64,000 nt of DNA from positions 3,224,001 to 3,288,000 of the forward strand of contig NZ_CP084090.1 of the NCBI RefSeq assembly GCF_020217425.1, given 5' to 3'. The position numbers and the translations under genes were made by a program. Every line of letters starts with the position of its first letter. Position 1 is the stretch's first letter. Below, piece by piece: positions 54,055 to 62,216 of the stretch. The stretch is from Halomicrobium urmianum (GTDB lineage Archaea > Halobacteriota > Halobacteria > Halobacteriales > Haloarculaceae). The notes under the pieces were generated by a model, which saw only the letters and a list, made by a program, of their open reading frames with translations, had not been told where the DNA came from and searched no databases.

Positions 54055-54705
54055 ATGGTCGCCGAGTCCGAGACAGTCTACCTGATCCCCGTCGACGGCG
54101 TCACGCTGGAGGGGCAACTCGCCGTCCCCGACGGAGCGACCGGCCTGGTCGTCTTCGCTCACGGGAGCGGCAGCAGTCGGCACAGCCCGCGCAACAACTA
54201 CGTCGCCGAGACGCTGCGGGACCGCGGCCTCGGGACGCTCCTGTTCGACCTGCTGACCGAGCGGGAGGATCAGCGGCGCGAGAACCGGTTTGAGATCCCG
54301 CTCTTGACGGATCGGCTGGTGGCCGTCACCGAGTGGACCCGCGAACGGCTGGACGCCGCGGGACTGCCGATCGGTTACTTCGGGTCCAGCACCGGTGCCG
54401 CAGCGGCCCTGCGAGGAGCGGCGCGGCGTCCTGACGAGATCGAAGCCGTCGTCTCCCGGGGCGGCCGCGTCGACATGGCCGAGGAAGCCCTCGACTCGGT
54501 CCGGGCGGCGACGCTGTTCGTCGTCGGCGGTGCCGATCACGACGTGCTGGCGTTGAACGAAGACGCCTACGACCGCCTGCGCTGTGAGAAGGAACTCCAC
54601 GTCGTCCCCGGTGCCGGACACCTCTTCGAGGGCCCCGGGGAACTCGAGGCGGTCGCCGAGCGGGCCGGGGAGTGGTTCGAGCGTCGCCTCGGCCGGCGGC
54701 GGTGA
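54055..54705 (+). CDS. alpha/beta-hydrolase, dienelactone hydrolase type
   Basis: 216 residues from ATG at 54055. The small DLH-like fold has FAHGSGSSRHSPRNN near residue 34, the elbow GYFGSSTGAAAAL (Ser near 107), an acid in VVGGADHDVL (about 163) and the terminal histidine in VPGAGHLFEGPGE (about 187). All three catalytic residues are visible. In haloarchaea this family is often fused or adjacent to phosphoribosyltransferases, but here it stands alone. It is divergent from bioB, with a 106-bp promoter gap. Substrate unknown. Confidence 0.83.
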   Translation: MVAESETVYLIPVDGVTLEGQLAVPDGATGLVVFAHGSGSSRHSPRNNYVAETLRDRGLGTLLFDLLTEREDQRRENRFEIPLLTDRLVAVTEWTRERLDAAGLPIGYFGSSTGAAAALRGAARRPDEIEAVVSRGGRVDMAEEALDSVRAATLFVVGGADHDVLALNEDAYDRLRCEKELHVVPGAGHLFEGPGELEAVAERAGEWFERRLGRRR

Positions 54706-54739
54706 TCGGCGGCGGGCAGTCGACGGCGTCGCGGGGAAC

Positions 54740-55426
54740 TCACTCGCCCCAGTAGTATCGCGGCGCCAGCGTCAGGTAGGCCAGAGCGGCGACGAGGAGA
54801 ATGCGCGGGAACGCGCGGCCCAGCGCCGCCGGCGAGACGATGGCCCCGGCCTGGACGACGCCCAGCACGACTGCGTCGCGGGCCAGTAGCTTCGGGTAGG
54901 GGACCGGCGCGACCATCAGCACGGAGAGGACGGCCGCGGCGGCGAACACGAGCGGCACCGATCCGAGGCCGGCCAGATAGCCGGCGGCCAGAATCGTCGC
55001 GGCCAGCGTGTTCTGGATGCCCGGCCGGTTCTCGTCCTCGCCGACGTAGACCGTGTAGAACGCGGTCCGGAGCACGGAGAAGACGACGAATCCGGCGGGG
55101 ACGAGCAGCGCGGCGGCCGCGACGGCTGGGTCCATCTCCCCGAGGTCGCCGTAGCGGGCGCGGGCGACGCCGAACAGCACGAGCGCGGGCGTCGCGCCGA
55201 ACGAGACGACGTCCGTGATGGAGTCCAGCAGCGGCCCGACCTCGGTGTTGCCGGCGCGGCGCGCGACGATGCCGTCCAGCGCGTCGGCGATGGCCGCCAG
55301 CAGGACCAGTCGGGCCGCCAGCGTCGGATCGGTGAAGGCGACCACGCCCGCGACGAACCCGACGACGGCGTTGACCAGCGTCACGGCGTCCGCCAGCCCG
55401 AGTCGCTCCCGCACCTGCAATCCCAT
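54740..55426 (-). CDS. pssA: archaetidylserine synthase (CDP-alcohol phosphatidyltransferase)
   Basis: 228 residues with about six membrane spans. The CDP-alcohol motif is complete: DGIVAR (Asp51-Arg56), Gly64, Asp68 and Asp72 in ADALDGIVARRAGNTEVGPL and the following DSITD. It transfers archaetidyl from CDP-archaeol to serine. Haloarchaeal PssA (with PssD) makes the archaetidylethanolamine needed for archaeosortase-type C-terminal lipid anchoring of S-layer and other proteins. ATG at 55426 gives the standard short N-terminus; upstream extensions are not family-like. Confidence 0.9.
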   Translation of the reverse strand: MGLQVRERLGLADAVTLVNAVVGFVAGVVAFTDPTLAARLVLLAAIADALDGIVARRAGNTEVGPLLDSITDVVSFGATPALVLFGVARARYGDLGEMDPAVAAAALLVPAGFVVFSVLRTAFYTVYVGEDENRPGIQNTLAATILAAGYLAGLGSVPLVFAAAAVLSVLMVAPVPYPKLLARDAVVLGVVQAGAIVSPAALGRAFPRILLVAALAYLTLAPRYYWGE

Positions 55427-55588
55427 AGGGGCCACCTGTGGGAGAACGCACATCAACGGTCCGATACCGCTCGGCACTCGTGTCCGGGGATTGAACTGTC
55501 GGTCCGAACAGCCAGTCGGGGCTCTCGGAGGTGGTCCAGAAGGCATATACGCACCGCGGAGTAGCTATCACCGAACGCCGACGGCGTC

Positions 55589-56797
55589 GTGTCCACCGTG
55601 AATCCTGCCATCGCACTGAAGTGCACCGACTGCGGGCGCGTGTTCGTCCCGGGAGACGGTCGCCACCAGTGCCCCGACCACGGCGACTTCGGGGGCCTGC
55701 TGGACGTCCAGTACGACGAGGACGCAGCGCTCGACGCCCTGAAAGAGCGGGACGGTACCGTCGCTGACATCTGGGACTACGAGCCACTGCTGCCCACCGA
55801 CGGCGCGGCCGTCAGGCTCGGCGCCGGCGGGACGCCGCTGCTGTCCGCCGACGCGCTCTCGGCGGAACTCGACGTCGACCTGCGACTGAAGGACGAGCGG
55901 GGGAACCCGACGGGCTCTATCAAGGACCGGGCCAGCGCCGTCCTCGCGAGTCGCGCACTGACCGGCGGCGCCGACGTCGTGACCTGCGCCTCGACCGGTA
56001 ACGCGGGGGCCTCGCTGGCCGGCTACGCCGCCCGGGCCGACCTCGACTGCTGCATCTTCGTCCCCGAGGACGTCCCCGAGGGGAAGGCAGTCCAGCCGGC
56101 CATCTACGGCGCGGACGTCCTCGCCGTCGAGGGGCACTACGACGACGCCTTCTCGCTGTGTCGCCGCGTGAGCGGCCGCCGGGACTGGTACGACGGCAGC
56201 GCCGCGGTCAACCCCTACGCCGTCGAGGGGCTCCGGACGGTCGGTCACGAACTGGCCGATCAGGTCCCGGCGGCCGACTGGGTCGTCGCCCCGATGGGCA
56301 ACGGCTGCGGCCTCTCGGCGACCTGGAAGGGGCTCGCCGAGTTCGAGCGCATGGGCCTGCTCGACGGCGCGCCGCGCCTGCTGGGCGTCCAGGCCGAGGG
56401 CGCCAGCGCCATCCACGATCGATTCCAGGGCGAGGACCCGCGCGCCGGCACCGGTACCCGGGCCGACAGCATCGACGTCGGCCACCCGCACAACGCCGAG
56501 CGGGCCTGCCGGGCGCTCTCCGGGAGCGACGGGGACAGCGTCGCCGTCTCCGACGAGGCGATTCTCGACGCCGAGCGCCGCCTCGGCGAGGCGGAGGGCG
56601 TCTACGCCGAGCCAGCCAGCGCGGCCACGCTCGCCGGACTGAAGCGCGCCCGGGACGAGGGGGTCGTCGAGCCCGGAGAGACGGTCGTCCTCCTCGTCAC
56701 CGGCACGGGGCTCAAGGACACCGAGAGCGCGCGCAGCGCGACCGACGACGTCGAGCGCATCCCGGCGTCGCCCGGCGCCGTCCCCGACCGGTACTGA
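55589..56797 (+). CDS. thrC: threonine synthase
   Basis: 402 residues from a GTG start at 55589 (a second GTG at 55598 is possible). An N-terminal zinc knuckle has Cys12, Cys15, Cys28 and His31. The PLP lysine is Lys112 in PTGSIKDRAS, with the phosphate-loop GNAGASLAGYAA and serine/threonine-rich turn TGTGLKD. It converts O-phosphohomoserine to threonine. The protein is of the length of archaeal type-2 threonine synthases. No other threonine genes are nearby. Related PLP lyases (cysteate synthase) are less likely. Confidence 0.9.
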   Translation: MSTVNPAIALKCTDCGRVFVPGDGRHQCPDHGDFGGLLDVQYDEDAALDALKERDGTVADIWDYEPLLPTDGAAVRLGAGGTPLLSADALSAELDVDLRLKDERGNPTGSIKDRASAVLASRALTGGADVVTCASTGNAGASLAGYAARADLDCCIFVPEDVPEGKAVQPAIYGADVLAVEGHYDDAFSLCRRVSGRRDWYDGSAAVNPYAVEGLRTVGHELADQVPAADWVVAPMGNGCGLSATWKGLAEFERMGLLDGAPRLLGVQAEGASAIHDRFQGEDPRAGTGTRADSIDVGHPHNAERACRALSGSDGDSVAVSDEAILDAERRLGEAEGVYAEPASAATLAGLKRARDEGVVEPGETVVLLVTGTGLKDTESARSATDDVERIPASPGAVPDRY

Positions 56798-56821
56798 ACG
56801 GGGACCGCCGGACGCGACCGC

Positions 56822-57517
56822 TCACTCCTCGACCGTCTCCGAGACGCGGAGGCGAGCTGCCGTGACGAACGTTCCGACGATCAGCAGGAGCAGTTGCCAG
56901 CCCGACCGGACGATGGGGAAGAGCCGCTCGACGTCCCCGTCCGCGTCGCCGTCGGGGTCAGGATCGACGCCGGTCGAGACGTTGACCTCCCGGGAGCTCC
57001 CGCGGGCCTGCGTGGACGCGCCGTCGGTCACGCCGCCGGCGTCGCCTCCGCCGGTCCCGTCGGCGTCCGGCGGGCTGAGATCGACGAACGTCTGGACGAC
57101 GCCGCGCTGGTCGGAGAGTTCGATCCGGCCGCCGACCTGATAGAACTGGTCGTGCAGCGGCCACAGGGGGTTCGCGCCGCCGGCGGAGAACAGGTCGAGT
57201 CCGATGGCGGCAGCCGCGAACGCGACGACGGTCACCCACGCGATCCGGACGCCGCGGGCGCCGTAGCGGGACCGCAGGGCCGACCGGTCGCTGACCCGGA
57301 GGTCAACCGCCAGCGCCAGCGCCGCGGCTCCTGGGACGAGAAACGTGTGGAACACGGTTCGGTGGCCGGCGACGGCGACGAGGCCGACGAAGGCGTCGAG
57401 GTCGGCGACGGCCACGGCACCGACGACGACCAGCAGCGAGCGCCGGTCGAACGCGTCACCCAGCAGCGCCGCCGCGATCATGCCGGCGAAGGCCACGTGA
57501 ACCACCGTAGACGGCAT
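56822..57517 (-). CDS. membrane-bound metal-dependent hydrolase-like protein (YdjM/DUF457 type)
   Basis: 231 residues. The start MPSTVVHVAFAGMIAAALLG and the VADLDAFVGLVAVAGHRTVFHT stretch (about 38-59) carry the Asp and two His residues of the YdjM/LexA-regulated family. About four membrane spans follow. The C-terminal third contains a large Gly/Asp/Ser-rich outside loop (GTGGGDAGGVTDGASTQARG) and a final span. The family is predicted to be membrane hydrolases of unknown substrate. The 3' end is 24 nt from the threonine synthase stop, convergent. Confidence 0.8.
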   Translation of the reverse strand: MPSTVVHVAFAGMIAAALLGDAFDRRSLLVVVGAVAVADLDAFVGLVAVAGHRTVFHTFLVPGAAALALAVDLRVSDRSALRSRYGARGVRIAWVTVVAFAAAAIGLDLFSAGGANPLWPLHDQFYQVGGRIELSDQRGVVQTFVDLSPPDADGTGGGDAGGVTDGASTQARGSSREVNVSTGVDPDPDGDADGDVERLFPIVRSGWQLLLLIVGTFVTAARLRVSETVEE

Positions 57518-57591
57518 GGTACCACTCTACGTAGCCCAGACAGTCAGTCTTCCGGCCCGGCGGACTGCGTTCGGCGGACAGAACGAGGGGG

Positions 57592-57677
57592 CTATAGCAG
57601 AAATTGAACGCACTGACACACTCGAGGGGTACCCGGGGTGCCCCTCGATGCGTACATAGTTTCAATTTCTACTATAG
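57592..57677 (+). repeat. palindromic dispersed element, copy 3 (86 bp)
   Basis: Full-length copy with ends CTATAGCAGAAATTGAA and TTCAATTTCTACTATAG (one mismatch) around a self-complementary interior (CACACTCGAGGGG / CCCCTCGATGCGT). It fills the gap between the YdjM-like gene promoter and the 3' end of thioredoxin. Orientation matches copies 1 and 2. No target duplication is visible. Confidence 0.9.
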
Positions 57678-57684
57678 GCGGACC

Positions 57685-58071
57685 TCACGCGTACGACTCG
57701 ACGACCGACCGGAGTCGGTCGGCGTCCTGGGCGCCGACCATGCGCTCGGCCTGTTCGCCGTCGGCGTAGAGGAGCAGCGTCGGGACGCCCTGGACGCCGA
57801 ACTGGCCGGCCAGGGACTGGTGCTCGTCGACGTCGACCTTGGCGACGGTGGCGTCCGTCTCCGCGGCGATGTCCTCGACGACCGGCTCCAGCATCTGGCA
57901 GGGCCCGCACCAGTCGGCGTAGAAGTCCACGAGGACGACGCCGTCGCTCGTGAGGTCCTCGAAGTGGTCCGCTCCCTCGACGTGAACTGGCTCGTCCGGC
58001 GAGGTCAGGGACTGCTTGAGCTGCTCGATCTTCTGCTCTCTAATCGACTCGATGTCGTCCGCGTCGCTCAT
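57685..58071 (-). CDS. trxA: thioredoxin
   Basis: 128 residues. The active site is Trp54-Cys55-Gly56-Pro57-Cys58 (ADWCGPCQML). The cis-proline segment VQGVPTLLLY and terminal helix are present. About 40 extra residues precede the fold (SIREQKIEQLKQSL), helical and acidic, as in several haloarchaeal thioredoxins. It reduces protein disulfides and serves as a reductase electron donor. The palindromic element copy 3 ends 7 nt past its stop codon and could act as a transcript end. Confidence 0.92.
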   Translation of the reverse strand: MSDADDIESIREQKIEQLKQSLTSPDEPVHVEGADHFEDLTSDGVVLVDFYADWCGPCQMLEPVVEDIAAETDATVAKVDVDEHQSLAGQFGVQGVPTLLLYADGEQAERMVGAQDADRLRSVVESYA

Positions 58072-58234
58072 GGAAGCGTGTTCCCGCCAGTCGACCTTAA
58101 CGGCCGCGGGCCCGTGCGCGACGGGCGCACGGGCGACGCGCGCAGCCCCAACCCATCGGTGGACGGCGGTTATCGTCGGACAGCGCGTCAGACGTCTACC
58201 AAAAGTTAAGGTCCCAGCTATCCACCGGGCAGGT

Positions 58235-58540
58235 ATGGATCGAGAGACTGTCCCCCAGGAGATAACGACGCTCGTCGGTCGCGAAGTCTACTCGAAGAAC
58301 GGGGTCTTCGTCGGCGAAGTGGAGGACCTGCGCCTCGACCTCAAGCAACAGACGGTGACGGGCCTGGCCCTCCACGAACTGAACCACGAGCTGTTCCGCG
58401 CGGACGCGCGGAGCTCCCGCGGCGTGATCCTCCCCTACCGGTGGGTCCAGGCGGTCGGCGACGTCGTGATCGTCAACGACATCGTCGAGCGGTTGACCGA
58501 GCCGGCCGACGAGGAAGCCGAAGAAGAGGTCGCGGCCTAG
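58235..58540 (+). CDS. PRC-barrel domain protein
   Basis: 101 residues, essentially one PRC-barrel (VGREVYSKNGVFVGEVEDLR, VTGLALHELN, RGVILPYRWVQAVGDVVIV). Such proteins are RNA-associated in RimM-like forms or membrane/photosystem-associated in others; in haloarchaea many are stand-alone and have been linked to cell division (CdpB family). The start ATG at 58235 is close to a TATA-like AAGTTAAGG (58203-58211). It converges on the DHH/TrkA-N gene and overlaps it by 4 nt at the ends. Confidence 0.85.
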   Translation: MDRETVPQEITTLVGREVYSKNGVFVGEVEDLRLDLKQQTVTGLALHELNHELFRADARSSRGVILPYRWVQAVGDVVIVNDIVERLTEPADEEAEEEVAA

Positions 58541-59988
58541 CTCCCGTTCGAGCCCTCGCCCGAACTGTCGACGCCCATCGCCTCGAACAGCTTCGACTTG
58601 ACGGCTTCCTCCGCGAGGCGGAGGAGCGTGTCCCGTTTGTCTTCGCTCGTCTCGATGCCGGTGAAGATGCCCAGCGGGATCTCCACGCTGGCGTCCGTCG
58701 AGTGACCGGCGGTGTCGCCGATCTCGCCGAAAGCGTCGTTGAGCACCTTCCCGATGTTCATGCGGATGTCCTTCGATCGGGCGGCGAGGTAGATGGTGTC
58801 GTCGGCGATGGCGAACACCGCGGTCGTCGTGATCCCCTCGAGGTTGAGGAGGTGCTGGGCGGCCTGCGAGAGCGCGTCCCGGTCCCGGATGAAGCCGGCG
58901 TTCGAGACGAGGTGCGAGCCCTTGACCTCGCGGTTGCGGATGGCCTCGGCGAGCACGTCGAGCGTCTCCGGAGACATCGACGGCGACTCGACCTGCTCCA
59001 GGGTGTCGTGGTCGGCGAAGGGATAGAGGTAGGCGGCCGCGGTCAGGTCCGCCGGCGTGGTGTCGCGCTTGAAGTCGAGCGTCTCAGCCCGGATGCCGTA
59101 CAGCAGCGCCGTCGCCACGGCCTGGTCGAGGCTGAGGTCCAGCTCCTGGATGTACTTGGTGAGAATCGTCGAGGTCGAGGAGACGTTCGGGCGGATGTCC
59201 TCGAAGGTCGCGTCGTGGTCGTGGTCGTGTTCGTAGTGGTCGATGATGACGTCGACCCGATCGACCTCCGGTTCCCCACCCTTGGCCGCGTCGACGAGCG
59301 CGAAGGTGTCGTAGTCCTCGAGGTCGATGTCCCCGCGCGAGACGAGTTCGATCCCCAGCAGGTTGACGAACGCGCGGTTCTCCTGGTGGCCGATCTCGCC
59401 CTCGTAGACGATGTCGGCATCGACGTCCCGGTCGGCGGCGATCAGCCGCAGCGCGGCGGCGCTGGCGATGGAGTCCGGGTCGGGCGAGCGGTGGACCATG
59501 ATCGCCATGCGCTCCTCCGTCGCGTCGATGACGTCCCCGAGCTGGCCGGCCTTGTACTCGAGTTCGCCCGTCTCCAGCGCCCGCAGAGCCGAGTCGGCGA
59601 TGACCGCCGAGGGGTTGACCACCACGTCTGCGCCGAGTTCGGTGAGGTCGTCGGCCGACACCGGGTCGTCGGCGCGGGCGACGACGAACTGCTCGCCGCC
59701 CGACGCCCGGATGTGCCGCACCGCGGCCGCGTTGGCCTCGACGTCCGGCGAGAGGATGAGGACCACGTCGCGGTCGGTCAGGTCCGAGACGATGCTCTCG
59801 TCGGCGATGTCGGCCGTCCGCGCGTTGAGGTCCTGATCACGGAGCGCCTCGACCCGCCCCTCGTCCTGGTCGAGGATGAGGACGTCCTTCCCCTCGTCGA
59901 CCAGCTCCTCCGCCACCGCGTGGCCCACGCTCCCACAGCCCAGAATCGCGTAGGTCGACATCGAGGCCATCGTGATGCCGGTACTCAT
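58537..59988 (-). CDS. DHH-family phosphoesterase with N-terminal TrkA-N (RCK) domain
   Basis: 483 residues from ATG at 59988; TCTTTAAAGTGG (about 60014-60025) supplies a TATA box at leaderless spacing, deciding between several in-frame ATGs. Residues about 10-130 form a Rossmann TrkA-N domain (YAILGCGSVGHAVAEELVDE). A DHH phosphoesterase domain starts at about 145 (MVHRSPDPDSIASAAALRL) with FALVDAAKGG and IIDHYEHDHDHD metal-ligand blocks, and a DHHA1 domain ends it. Such proteins cleave oligonucleotides or cyclic dinucleotides; the NAD/ADP-binding domain probably regulates this. Confidence 0.85.
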   Translation of the reverse strand: MSTGITMASMSTYAILGCGSVGHAVAEELVDEGKDVLILDQDEGRVEALRDQDLNARTADIADESIVSDLTDRDVVLILSPDVEANAAAVRHIRASGGEQFVVARADDPVSADDLTELGADVVVNPSAVIADSALRALETGELEYKAGQLGDVIDATEERMAIMVHRSPDPDSIASAAALRLIAADRDVDADIVYEGEIGHQENRAFVNLLGIELVSRGDIDLEDYDTFALVDAAKGGEPEVDRVDVIIDHYEHDHDHDATFEDIRPNVSSTSTILTKYIQELDLSLDQAVATALLYGIRAETLDFKRDTTPADLTAAAYLYPFADHDTLEQVESPSMSPETLDVLAEAIRNREVKGSHLVSNAGFIRDRDALSQAAQHLLNLEGITTTAVFAIADDTIYLAARSKDIRMNIGKVLNDAFGEIGDTAGHSTDASVEIPLGIFTGIETSEDKRDTLLRLAEEAVKSKLFEAMGVDSSGEGSNGS

Positions 59989-60130
59989 TGATATCACCAA
60001 TCGGTGCGGGATCCACTTTAAAGACACCTTCTCGACCAGGGACGCGCCCCGAGACGGTCGCTGTGTCGGGTGGCTGGTGCCATCGAACGAGGGGCGTGTG
60101 ACCCCGGCCCACGTCGTCCCCGAAGGGAAA

Positions 60131-60140
60131 CGTATATGAT
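60131..60140 (+). promoter_or_regulatory. TATA box of the tRNA-Lys gene
   Basis: CGTATATGAT centred about 30 nt before the tRNA 5' end at 60167, in a region otherwise G+C-rich. Confidence 0.6.
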
Positions 60141-60166
60141 CCAAACCCCGTTACGTCGAAGTGCGA

Positions 60167-60240
60167 GGGCCGGTAGCTCAGTCTGGCAGAGCGACGGCCT
60201 CTTAAGCCGTCGGTCGAGGGTTCAAATCCCTTCCGGCCCG
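60167..60240 (+). tRNA. tRNA-Lys (CUU anticodon)
   Basis: 74 nt. The acceptor GGGCCGG pairs with CCGGCCC, the D-loop has the AGCTCAG-TCTGG-CAG pattern, the anticodon stem ACGGC/GCCGT encloses loop CTCTTAA with anticodon CTT, and the T-arm is GAGGG-TTCAAAT-CCCTT. CCA is not encoded. No intron. The 3' half of this tRNA recurs three times in the next kilobase, indicating use as an integration site. Confidence 0.95.
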
Positions 60241-60436
60241 CTTTCTGCTGTGAACTTCCCAGCGAGCACCGCGTCGCGTGTGCTCGAAACTCGTGAGCGG
60301 CGAAAGCGGCACAGGGATTTGAACGAGACCAGACGCGCGCAGCGTAGCGAGCACGTCTGGGCGTGGTTCAAATCCCTTCCGGCCCGTTATCCTGCGAACG
60401 AACGTGAGCAGTGATAACGCTACGGAGGGATTCGAA

Positions 60437-61133
60437 GGCGGTGTTCAGATAAGATTGAAAGGTGAGGCGGATGCGGTTTTTAGTGCTCTATACCAAAAAC
60501 CGACCGCCTCAGCGGTTGTTTGGACCAGATCGAGTTAGAGTTTGTGGAGCGAGAAGCGACACCGCGACTACTGATGAAGCTCAGTATTCAGCTGCATCTG
60601 GCTGGACTCTCGCTTTCGAATACTGTCTCGTTTCTTGAGGTATTCGGTGTCCAACGCGCTCGGTCAACCGTTCACAACTGGGTTCACAAAGCCGATCTAC
60701 AGCCCCAGGATGGGCGAGAACCGGATCACGTCGCGGTCGACGAAACCGTGATCCAACTCGATGACGAGCACTACTGGCTGTACGCTGCCGTCGATCCAGA
60801 CACGAACGAATTACTCCATACACAGCTTGAACCGACGAAAACAAACGTTCTCGCTCGTGCGTTCTTCACCGAGCTCCGCGAGAAACACGATGTCGACGAC
60901 GCCGTCTTTCTCGTCGATGGTGCGACACCGCTGAAAGACGCCTGCCAGCGACACGGCCTCGATTTCAAATACGAACGCCATGGAAATCGAAACAGTGTCG
61001 AACGTGTCTTTCGAGAAATAAAACGCCGTACATCTTCGTTCTCAAACTGCTTCAGCAACGCCGAAGCGGACACAGCCGACGACTGGCTCAAATCGTTCAG
61101 CTTCGCATGGAATCAGCTAATCTGAACACTACC
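60437..61133 (+). mobile_element. IS6-type insertion sequence, 697 bp, with 8-bp target duplication
   Basis: Ends are inverted repeats GGCGGTGTTCAGATAAG (left) and, reading inward from the right, GGTAGTGTTCAGATTAG (3 mismatches in 17). The 8-bp direct repeat GATTCGAA flanks both sides (60429-60436, 61134-61141), as expected for IS6 insertion. It encodes a single transposase. The base composition (lower G+C) and codon use differ from neighbours, indicating transfer. Confidence 0.85.
60520..61125 (+). CDS. IS6-family transposase (start codon uncertain)
   Basis: 201 residues from TTG at 60520. A DDE transposase: the first Asp in HVAVDETVIQLDDEHYW, the second in AVFLVDGATPLKDACQRHGL, the Glu in NRNSVERVFREIKRRTSS, with the C-terminal FSNCFSNAEADTADDW. 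Upstream in frame the sequence PKTDRLSGC looks like the real N-terminus of this ISH group, but the codon where ATG is expected (60490) is ATA. So either ATA/TTG is used or the start codon has been lost. The stop lies 8 nt inside the right inverted repeat. Confidence 0.85.
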   Translation: MDQIELEFVEREATPRLLMKLSIQLHLAGLSLSNTVSFLEVFGVQRARSTVHNWVHKADLQPQDGREPDHVAVDETVIQLDDEHYWLYAAVDPDTNELLHTQLEPTKTNVLARAFFTELREKHDVDDAVFLVDGATPLKDACQRHGLDFKYERHGNRNSVERVFREIKRRTSSFSNCFSNAEADTADDWLKSFSFAWNQLI

Positions 61134-61315
61134 GATTCGAAGCAGGGAGGAGCTTTGCTCCGACCGTGGTTCAAATCCCGGAAGACGGCTCCGCCGTCTT
61201 CCGACCTTCGCGAACGCGATGCGTTCGCTCAGTCCCTTCCGGCCCGCTTTCTGCCGCGAACTACCCGACGAGCACCGCGTAGCGTGTGCTCGCCACGACG
61301 GAACAGCGAAATCGC

Positions 61316-61744
61316 CTACAGCGACCGTTCCATCTCGACGTGCGGAATCCCGGTGGGGTCCTCGACGGGTCCGAGTTCCTCGTACCCGAGCGACTCGTAG
61401 AACTCGGAAACGCGAGCCTGAGCGTGGAGGACGGCGCGCGAGCGGCCCTGATCGCGGACGTAGTCGTGCGCGGCTTCCATCACTCGACGGCCCATGCCCT
61501 CGCCCCGGTATTGGGGTAGGACGGCGACGCGCTCGACTTTGGCGGTCTCCCCGTCGATCAGGCGGACGCGGGCGGTCCCGGCGGGGTCGCCGTCGACCCG
61601 GGCGAGAAAGTGGCGGGCCTCGTCGTCCTTATCGTCGAACTCCAGCGCCTCGTCGACGTCCTGTTCCTCGACGAAGACCGACCATCGGATCCCGATGGCG
61701 GCGCCCGGTTCGTCCTGGTCAGTCACGACGACTTCACTGGTCAC
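61316..61744 (-). CDS. GNAT-family N-acetyltransferase (ElaA-like)
   Basis: 142 residues from a GTG start at 61744. Motifs: RWSVFVEEQDVDEALEFDD (about 20-38), AKVERVAVLPQYRGEGMGRR (about 67-86) with the acetyl-CoA loop RGEGMG, and HAQARVSEFYESLGYEEL. The protein ends GIPHVEMERSL. Similar single-domain GNATs are of ElaA type with unknown amine substrates. It is the distal member of a tandem paralogue pair with the gene starting at 62216, 37 nt away on the same strand. It lies just past the tRNA-Lys scar. Confidence 0.88.
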   Translation of the reverse strand: MTSEVVVTDQDEPGAAIGIRWSVFVEEQDVDEALEFDDKDDEARHFLARVDGDPAGTARVRLIDGETAKVERVAVLPQYRGEGMGRRVMEAAHDYVRDQGRSRAVLHAQARVSEFYESLGYEELGPVEDPTGIPHVEMERSL

Positions 61745-61781
61745 GACCGGGAGTACGACCAGACGGCGAAAAGCATTCTCA

Positions 61782-62216
61782 TCATCGAAGCTCCGTCTCC
61801 ATCTCGACGTGGGGGATGCCGGCCTCCTCGAAGACGTCGCTGGTCGTCTGATAGTCGAGCGCGCGGTAGAACCCCTCGACGCTCGTCTGGGCGTGCAGCC
61901 GGAGTCGGTCGAGGCCGCGGCGGCGGGCCTCGTCCTCGACGGCGGCCATCAGCCGGCGGCCCCATCCCTCGCCGCGGTGGTCGGGGAGGACGGCGACTCG
62001 CTCGACCTTCCCGGTCGCGTCGTCGACCCGCCGTAGCCGTGCGGTCCCCACCGGGTCGCCCGCCTCGCACGCGAGGAAGTGGACGGCGGCGGCGTCGCGG
62101 CCGTCGCGCTCGCGGTCCTCGGGGACGCCCTGCTCCTCGACGAAGACGGCCCTGCGGACGGACAGTGCGGGCTCCAGCGACTCGTCGTCGACGCGTTCGA
62201 CGCCGGCTTCGGGCAC
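61782..62216 (-). CDS. GNAT-family N-acetyltransferase, tandem paralogue
   Basis: 144 residues from GTG at 62216, chosen because alignment with the neighbouring paralogue places the same number of residues (24) before the shared RAVFVEEQ/WSVFVEEQ block; a longer TTG start at 62243 is possible. Shared blocks: KVERVAVLPDHRGEGWGRRL (about 70-89), LHAQTSVEGFYRALDY and the ending GIPHVEMETEL. Both proteins are ElaA-like. The pair arose by tandem duplication but has diverged beyond half identity; different substrates are likely. Confidence 0.85.
   Translation of the reverse strand: MPEAGVERVDDESLEPALSVRRAVFVEEQGVPEDRERDGRDAAAVHFLACEAGDPVGTARLRRVDDATGKVERVAVLPDHRGEGWGRRLMAAVEDEARRRGLDRLRLHAQTSVEGFYRALDYQTTSDVFEEAGIPHVEMETELR

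Larger units (their letters stand above)
60241..61315. other. tRNA-Lys-associated integration scar
   Basis: This kilobase has no chromosomal gene but several partial copies of the tRNA-Lys 3' end. GGTTCAAATCCC-TTCCGGCCCG recurs at 60365-60386. A split copy lies at 61168-61179 (GGTTCAAATCCC) and 61233-61246 (TCCCTTCCGGCCCG), separated by two palindromes (61180-61202 and about 61210-61228). The 46 bp after the tRNA (CTTTCTGCTGTGAAC ... GTGTGCTCG, to about 60286) is repeated with changes after the last copy (61247-61292). The 60314-60324 segment GGGATTTGAAC is an inverted tRNA fragment facing 60366-60376. An IS6-type element sits within. Confidence 0.7.
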
